Source: Pseudomonas uvaldensis (GTDB lineage Bacteria > Pseudomonadota > Gammaproteobacteria > Pseudomonadales > Pseudomonadaceae). From it: a stretch of 64,000 nucleotides of DNA. Position numbers and translations under genes: made by a program. This document shows, one piece after another, positions 61,458 through 64,000 of the stretch. The notes below the pieces were generated by a model. It had not been told where the DNA came from, searched no databases, and worked only from the letters and a program-made list of their open reading frames with translations. Position 1 is the stretch's first letter, and each line of letters opens with the position of its first letter. Where the stretch lies: assembly GCF_021271205.1 (NCBI RefSeq), contig NZ_JAIWKS010000011.1, positions 1-64,000 of the forward strand, written 5' to 3'.

Positions 61458-62534
61458 CTAAGGGAGGCCATTTGTCGAAGCCGGGACAAACACCAGTTCA
61501 CGCCCTTTGCGCCCATCGGTCACGATGCGGTTCACCAGCTCATCCTGGATCTGGGCATATTCGGACAATGAAAGCCGCGGGCGAGCCGCGTTGATGACCT
61601 GCGAGAAGATCCGGGTGCCGTTGAGCAGCACCTCCATGGTAATCAGGGTGCTGATCAATGTGCCGGAAAGGCAGTCTGCCTTGACGCTGTAGGTCAGGGG
61701 CCGTTTGCCATCGAATTGCTGGAGCACCATTTCAATGGCCGCCATTTCACTGTTGGCTCCGTGACTGCCGGCAACCAGATTACTGGGTTCTTCCCTGCCC
61801 CCGAGGCCATGGCCGCGCAAATGAAGCCATTCCTGGTCGTCACGGACGGCATATCGCGATGCCGACAGCGAGCCACCTTCGATCAATCCCACTGCTCTCC
61901 TCGCGTCCTCCACAGTGACATCGCTCAAGGGCGGTAGCAGTCCGGATGCCGTGCCGCTGGCGACAGCCGTAAAGAACTTCGCCATAACGCCGCCTTGGGA
62001 TTTTCGCTTTGCAGCATTGCGGCCGGTACCCACCAGCGCTTGCTCCAGCGACATATTGCTGTATCCCGACTCATCGATCGACCATTGGCGATGGTTCCAG
62101 TCGGCAGCGATCTGGTGCATCGAAGGCTGTTCGCGCTCAAGGCGCATCGTCATGTGAAAGCCCCCGCCTTTCCTCTTGGCCCTGAAAATCTTGCGCCAAT
62201 GGTAAAGGTTGGAATGAGGCCGATTTCTCATCAAATACCAGCCGCGTCCCCTCGAATCCACTAGCCGACCAAGTGCGCCAGTGCCGCCAGGTGACGGATC
62301 GAACCTGAACGGAGGGACTACGCCCTCCGGCGGGTCCATCTCGCCCACCCCTTCGATTCGGATCTTACCGATGGTGATTTTTGGCGTGGTACGTGCGACA
62401 TGCTTGATCGTTGCGCTGCTGGGTGCAGAGGCGTCCGGCAGCGAGGCCGAGCCGTCGTCCAATAACGTATTGCAAAAAGGGCAGTACATGAAAAGATCAC
62501 TGACCGAGTAACGGCACTTCTTGCAATTGGCCAC
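61458..62534 (-). CDS. Zinc-ribbon protein with nuclease-like C-terminal region, function unknown
   Basis: 358 residues from a GTG at 62534 with an excellent Shine-Dalgarno (AAGGAGGAG). An N-terminal zinc ribbon has Cys4, Cys7, Cys18 and Cys21. The middle (about 80-230) is unassigned and basic. Near residue 240 the run HLRGHGLGGREEPSNLVAGS followed by NSEMAAIEM resembles the GH...GG...NL...N...E core of secreted DNA/RNA endonuclease-type toxin domains (beta-beta-alpha metal fold). The catalytic assignment is by eye only. No signal peptide and no immunity-like gene alongside. A housekeeping or mobile-element role is equally possible. Confidence 0.7.
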   Translation of the reverse strand: MANCKKCRYSVSDLFMYCPFCNTLLDDGSASLPDASAPSSATIKHVARTTPKITIGKIRIEGVGEMDPPEGVVPPFRFDPSPGGTGALGRLVDSRGRGWYLMRNRPHSNLYHWRKIFRAKRKGGGFHMTMRLEREQPSMHQIAADWNHRQWSIDESGYSNMSLEQALVGTGRNAAKRKSQGGVMAKFFTAVASGTASGLLPPLSDVTVEDARRAVGLIEGGSLSASRYAVRDDQEWLHLRGHGLGGREEPSNLVAGSHGANSEMAAIEMVLQQFDGKRPLTYSVKADCLSGTLISTLITMEVLLNGTRIFSQVINAARPRLSLSEYAQIQDELVNRIVTDGRKGRELVFVPASTNGLP

Positions 62535-62786
62535 GGCGCTCTCCTCCTTGGATACGTGGAAAAGGCTAGCATCTGAGTCGTCTTTAGGCAGATCAACCGG
62601 ATGAACATGACATTCTTGATAGCAAACCGATGCAATCCACGGCGGTATTGGCTTTTGCTATGTCGCGCAGTCAACCTGGATAGGAAAGGAAAACTGAAAA
62701 AAGCTGCCCTGAGCAAACGCGGCTAGGCACGCCCATGCCGTTATAGGCGACTCTATTGCGACCGTACTTCCAAGAGCCCTTTCCTG

Positions 62787-63656
62787 ATGCCCGACATACC
62801 GACCCACCGCGCCTATACCCGACGCTTCGACGCGGTGCTTGCCTACATCGAAGCCCATCTCGAAGAAGATCTGTCGGTGAGGAAGTTGAGTCAGGTGGCG
62901 AACTTTTCGGTGTACCACTTTCATCGCCAGTTCACCGCATTCGTTGGCGTGCCAGTCTCACGTTATGTGCAACTGATGCGGCTACGGCGCGCAGCCCATT
63001 GTCTGGCGTCTCGCACTGACCTCTCGATATTGGACGCCGCGCTCGGTGCCGGATTTGAAAGTCCCGAGTCATTCAGCCGGGCGTTCCGACGGGCATTGGG
63101 CATGACGCCGAGCGCGTTTCGCAAGGAGCCGAACTGGCAGGTCTGGAATGCGGCGTTCACCATCCCTCACTTTTCCAGGACTATTACCATGCAAGTACGA
63201 ATTGTGGATTTCGCTGAAATCAGGTTGGCAGCGCTGGAGCATTGCGGCCCGTCCAGCCTTGTCAACGAAAGTGTGCGCAGATTTATCGCGTGGCGCATAC
63301 AGAGCGGGCAATCACCAGTGGCGTCGAGTCGCAGTTTCGGTATTCCCTATGGCAACCCCGATACGACGCCGTCGGAGGCATTTCGCTTCGCCATCTGTGG
63401 CGAGATACAGGAGGCCGTGGCGTCCAATAAATTCGGTGTGCGGGAGCTCGTTATTCCTGGTGGTCGGTGTGCCGTGGTGAGGCACACGGGATCACCGGAT
63501 CATATTGGTGAAACGATCTACCCGGTCTACCGCGATTGGCTGCCTGCCAGCGGAGAAGAACTGCGTGACCATCCACTGTTCTTTCATTACCTGAGCGTCT
63601 ATCCCGAGACACCGCAAGAACAGTGGCAGACGGATGTGTATGTTCCGCTGCGATAG
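62787..63656 (+). CDS. AraC-family regulator with GyrI-like effector domain
   Basis: 289 residues. Two helix-turn-helices occupy residues 10-110 (LSVRKLSQVANFSVYHFHRQ; LGAGFESPESFSRAFRRALG). The C-terminal 155 residues from MQVRIVDFAEIRLAAL form a GyrI-like/SOUL-type small-molecule domain with YPVYRDWLP and FFHYLSVYPET near the end, as in Rob and the BmrR class. It probably responds to a small amphipathic compound. It is divergent from the zinc-ribbon gene across a 252-base gap in which nothing specific was seen. Confidence 0.87.
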   Translation: MPDIPTHRAYTRRFDAVLAYIEAHLEEDLSVRKLSQVANFSVYHFHRQFTAFVGVPVSRYVQLMRLRRAAHCLASRTDLSILDAALGAGFESPESFSRAFRRALGMTPSAFRKEPNWQVWNAAFTIPHFSRTITMQVRIVDFAEIRLAALEHCGPSSLVNESVRRFIAWRIQSGQSPVASSRSFGIPYGNPDTTPSEAFRFAICGEIQEAVASNKFGVRELVIPGGRCAVVRHTGSPDHIGETIYPVYRDWLPASGEELRDHPLFFHYLSVYPETPQEQWQTDVYVPLR

Positions 63657-63713
63657 TGGATCCTGGGGATGCTGCCCAGGATCGCGGCGAGGCAGTTTCG
63701 GTCAGGTTGAATG

Positions 63714-63746
63714 CCGCCGCCATCGCGAGCAAGCTTGCTCCCACAA
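63714..63746. repeat. REP unit
   Basis: GCCATCGCGAGCAAGCTTGC with CTCCCACAAC matches the common REP core. It lies between the AraC-type gene and the convergent PLP enzyme gene. Confidence 0.75.
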
Positions 63747-63796
63747 CGACTCTGCAGTGGTCTTGATACCCACAACTCCGCCAATCTTCTGTGGGC

Positions 63797-64000
63797 TTAC
63801 CCTGCCCCCGCCACATCAAACCCTTGCTCCAGATCCGCGATCAACGCACCGGCATCCTCCAGTCCGATATGCAAGCGCACCACCGGATTCAAGGCTCGAT
63901 CATCAGCACTGTCGCGGTCCTTTGTATCAGCAATGGTCACCAGACTTTCGTACCCACCCCATGAAGCACCCAGCCCGAACAACTGCAACGCATCGATGAA
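63797..64000 (-). CDS. PLP-dependent trans-sulfuration enzyme, C-terminal end (MetC/cystathionine beta-lyase-like)
   Basis: Only the last 67 residues are in the window; the frame runs off at 64000. LGASWGGYESLV and PVVRLHIGLEDAGALIADLE are typical of the C-terminus of the Cys/Met-metabolism PLP family (cystathionine gamma-synthase or beta-lyase). Which member it is cannot be decided from this part. Confidence 0.8.
   Translation of the reverse strand, partial: FIDALQLFGLGASWGGYESLVTIADTKDRDSADDRALNPVVRLHIGLEDAGALIADLEQGFDVAGAG

Overview
The window looks like the chromosome of a plant- or soil-associated fluorescent Pseudomonas. The evidence is high GC, Pseudomonas-type REP palindromes in many intergenic gaps, an alginate epimerase with a type I exporter, a dimethyl-sulfone (sfn) locus and syringomycin-class lipopeptide synthetase modules. 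No tRNA, rRNA, CRISPR array, insertion sequence or phage gene was seen.

Region 1 (1-16.2 kb) is secondary metabolism. It opens with the 3' end of a large NRPS whose last module is C-T-TE without an A domain, the layout of SyrE-type synthetases that are loaded in trans. Next comes a compact operon: a GT1 glycosyltransferase, a C-A-T-C-A-T-TE NRPS and an FAD monooxygenase. The A-domain pocket residues read as serine then proline. Together this matches the lipocyclocarbamate brabantamide (SB-253514 type) pathway, braA-braB-braC. A LuxR-type regulator, a NodT-type outer-membrane channel and a small DUF2158-like protein follow. A roughly 95-base non-coding element is present twice, upstream of braA and upstream of the LuxR gene. 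It holds a box, a -10-like hexamer, a conserved 14-mer and a GGA-loop hairpin, and looks like a shared promoter/leader.

Region 2 (16.3-19.6 kb, minus strand) has a four-helix membrane protein, a HemN-like paralogue without the radical-SAM cysteine triad, and an intact hemN. ANR/FNR-type boxes precede both the membrane protein and the hemN pair. Region 3 (19.8-30 kb) has a giant secreted mannuronan C5-epimerase with an embedded SGNH O-acetylhydrolase and RTX modules (PsmE type), convergent with its probable type I secretion system (ABC, HlyD, TolC).

Region 4 (30-43 kb) has gabP, a signalling cluster (FixJ-like regulator, LRAT-fold protein, a 1823-residue Ser/Thr kinase-ATPase-histidine kinase and a lone receiver) and an EmrAB-like efflux operon whose outer-membrane protein has an internal deletion. 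Region 5 (43-52.6 kb) is an sfn dimethyl-sulfone locus: sfnR, an operon sfnF-sfnG plus five branched-chain-type ABC transporter genes, and divergent sfnB. The sfnF/sfnB gap holds sigma-54 promoter candidates and three enhancer-like dyads.

Region 6 (52.6-64 kb) has an unknown small protein, an amidase/TetR divergent pair with an operator array, an epoxide-hydrolase remnant next to a 17-bp tandem repeat, a PchB-like lyase, an NAD-dependent formate dehydrogenase operon (fdsGBAD), a zinc-ribbon protein with a nuclease-like C-terminus, an AraC/GyrI-like regulator, and the 3' end of a PLP-dependent trans-sulfuration enzyme.
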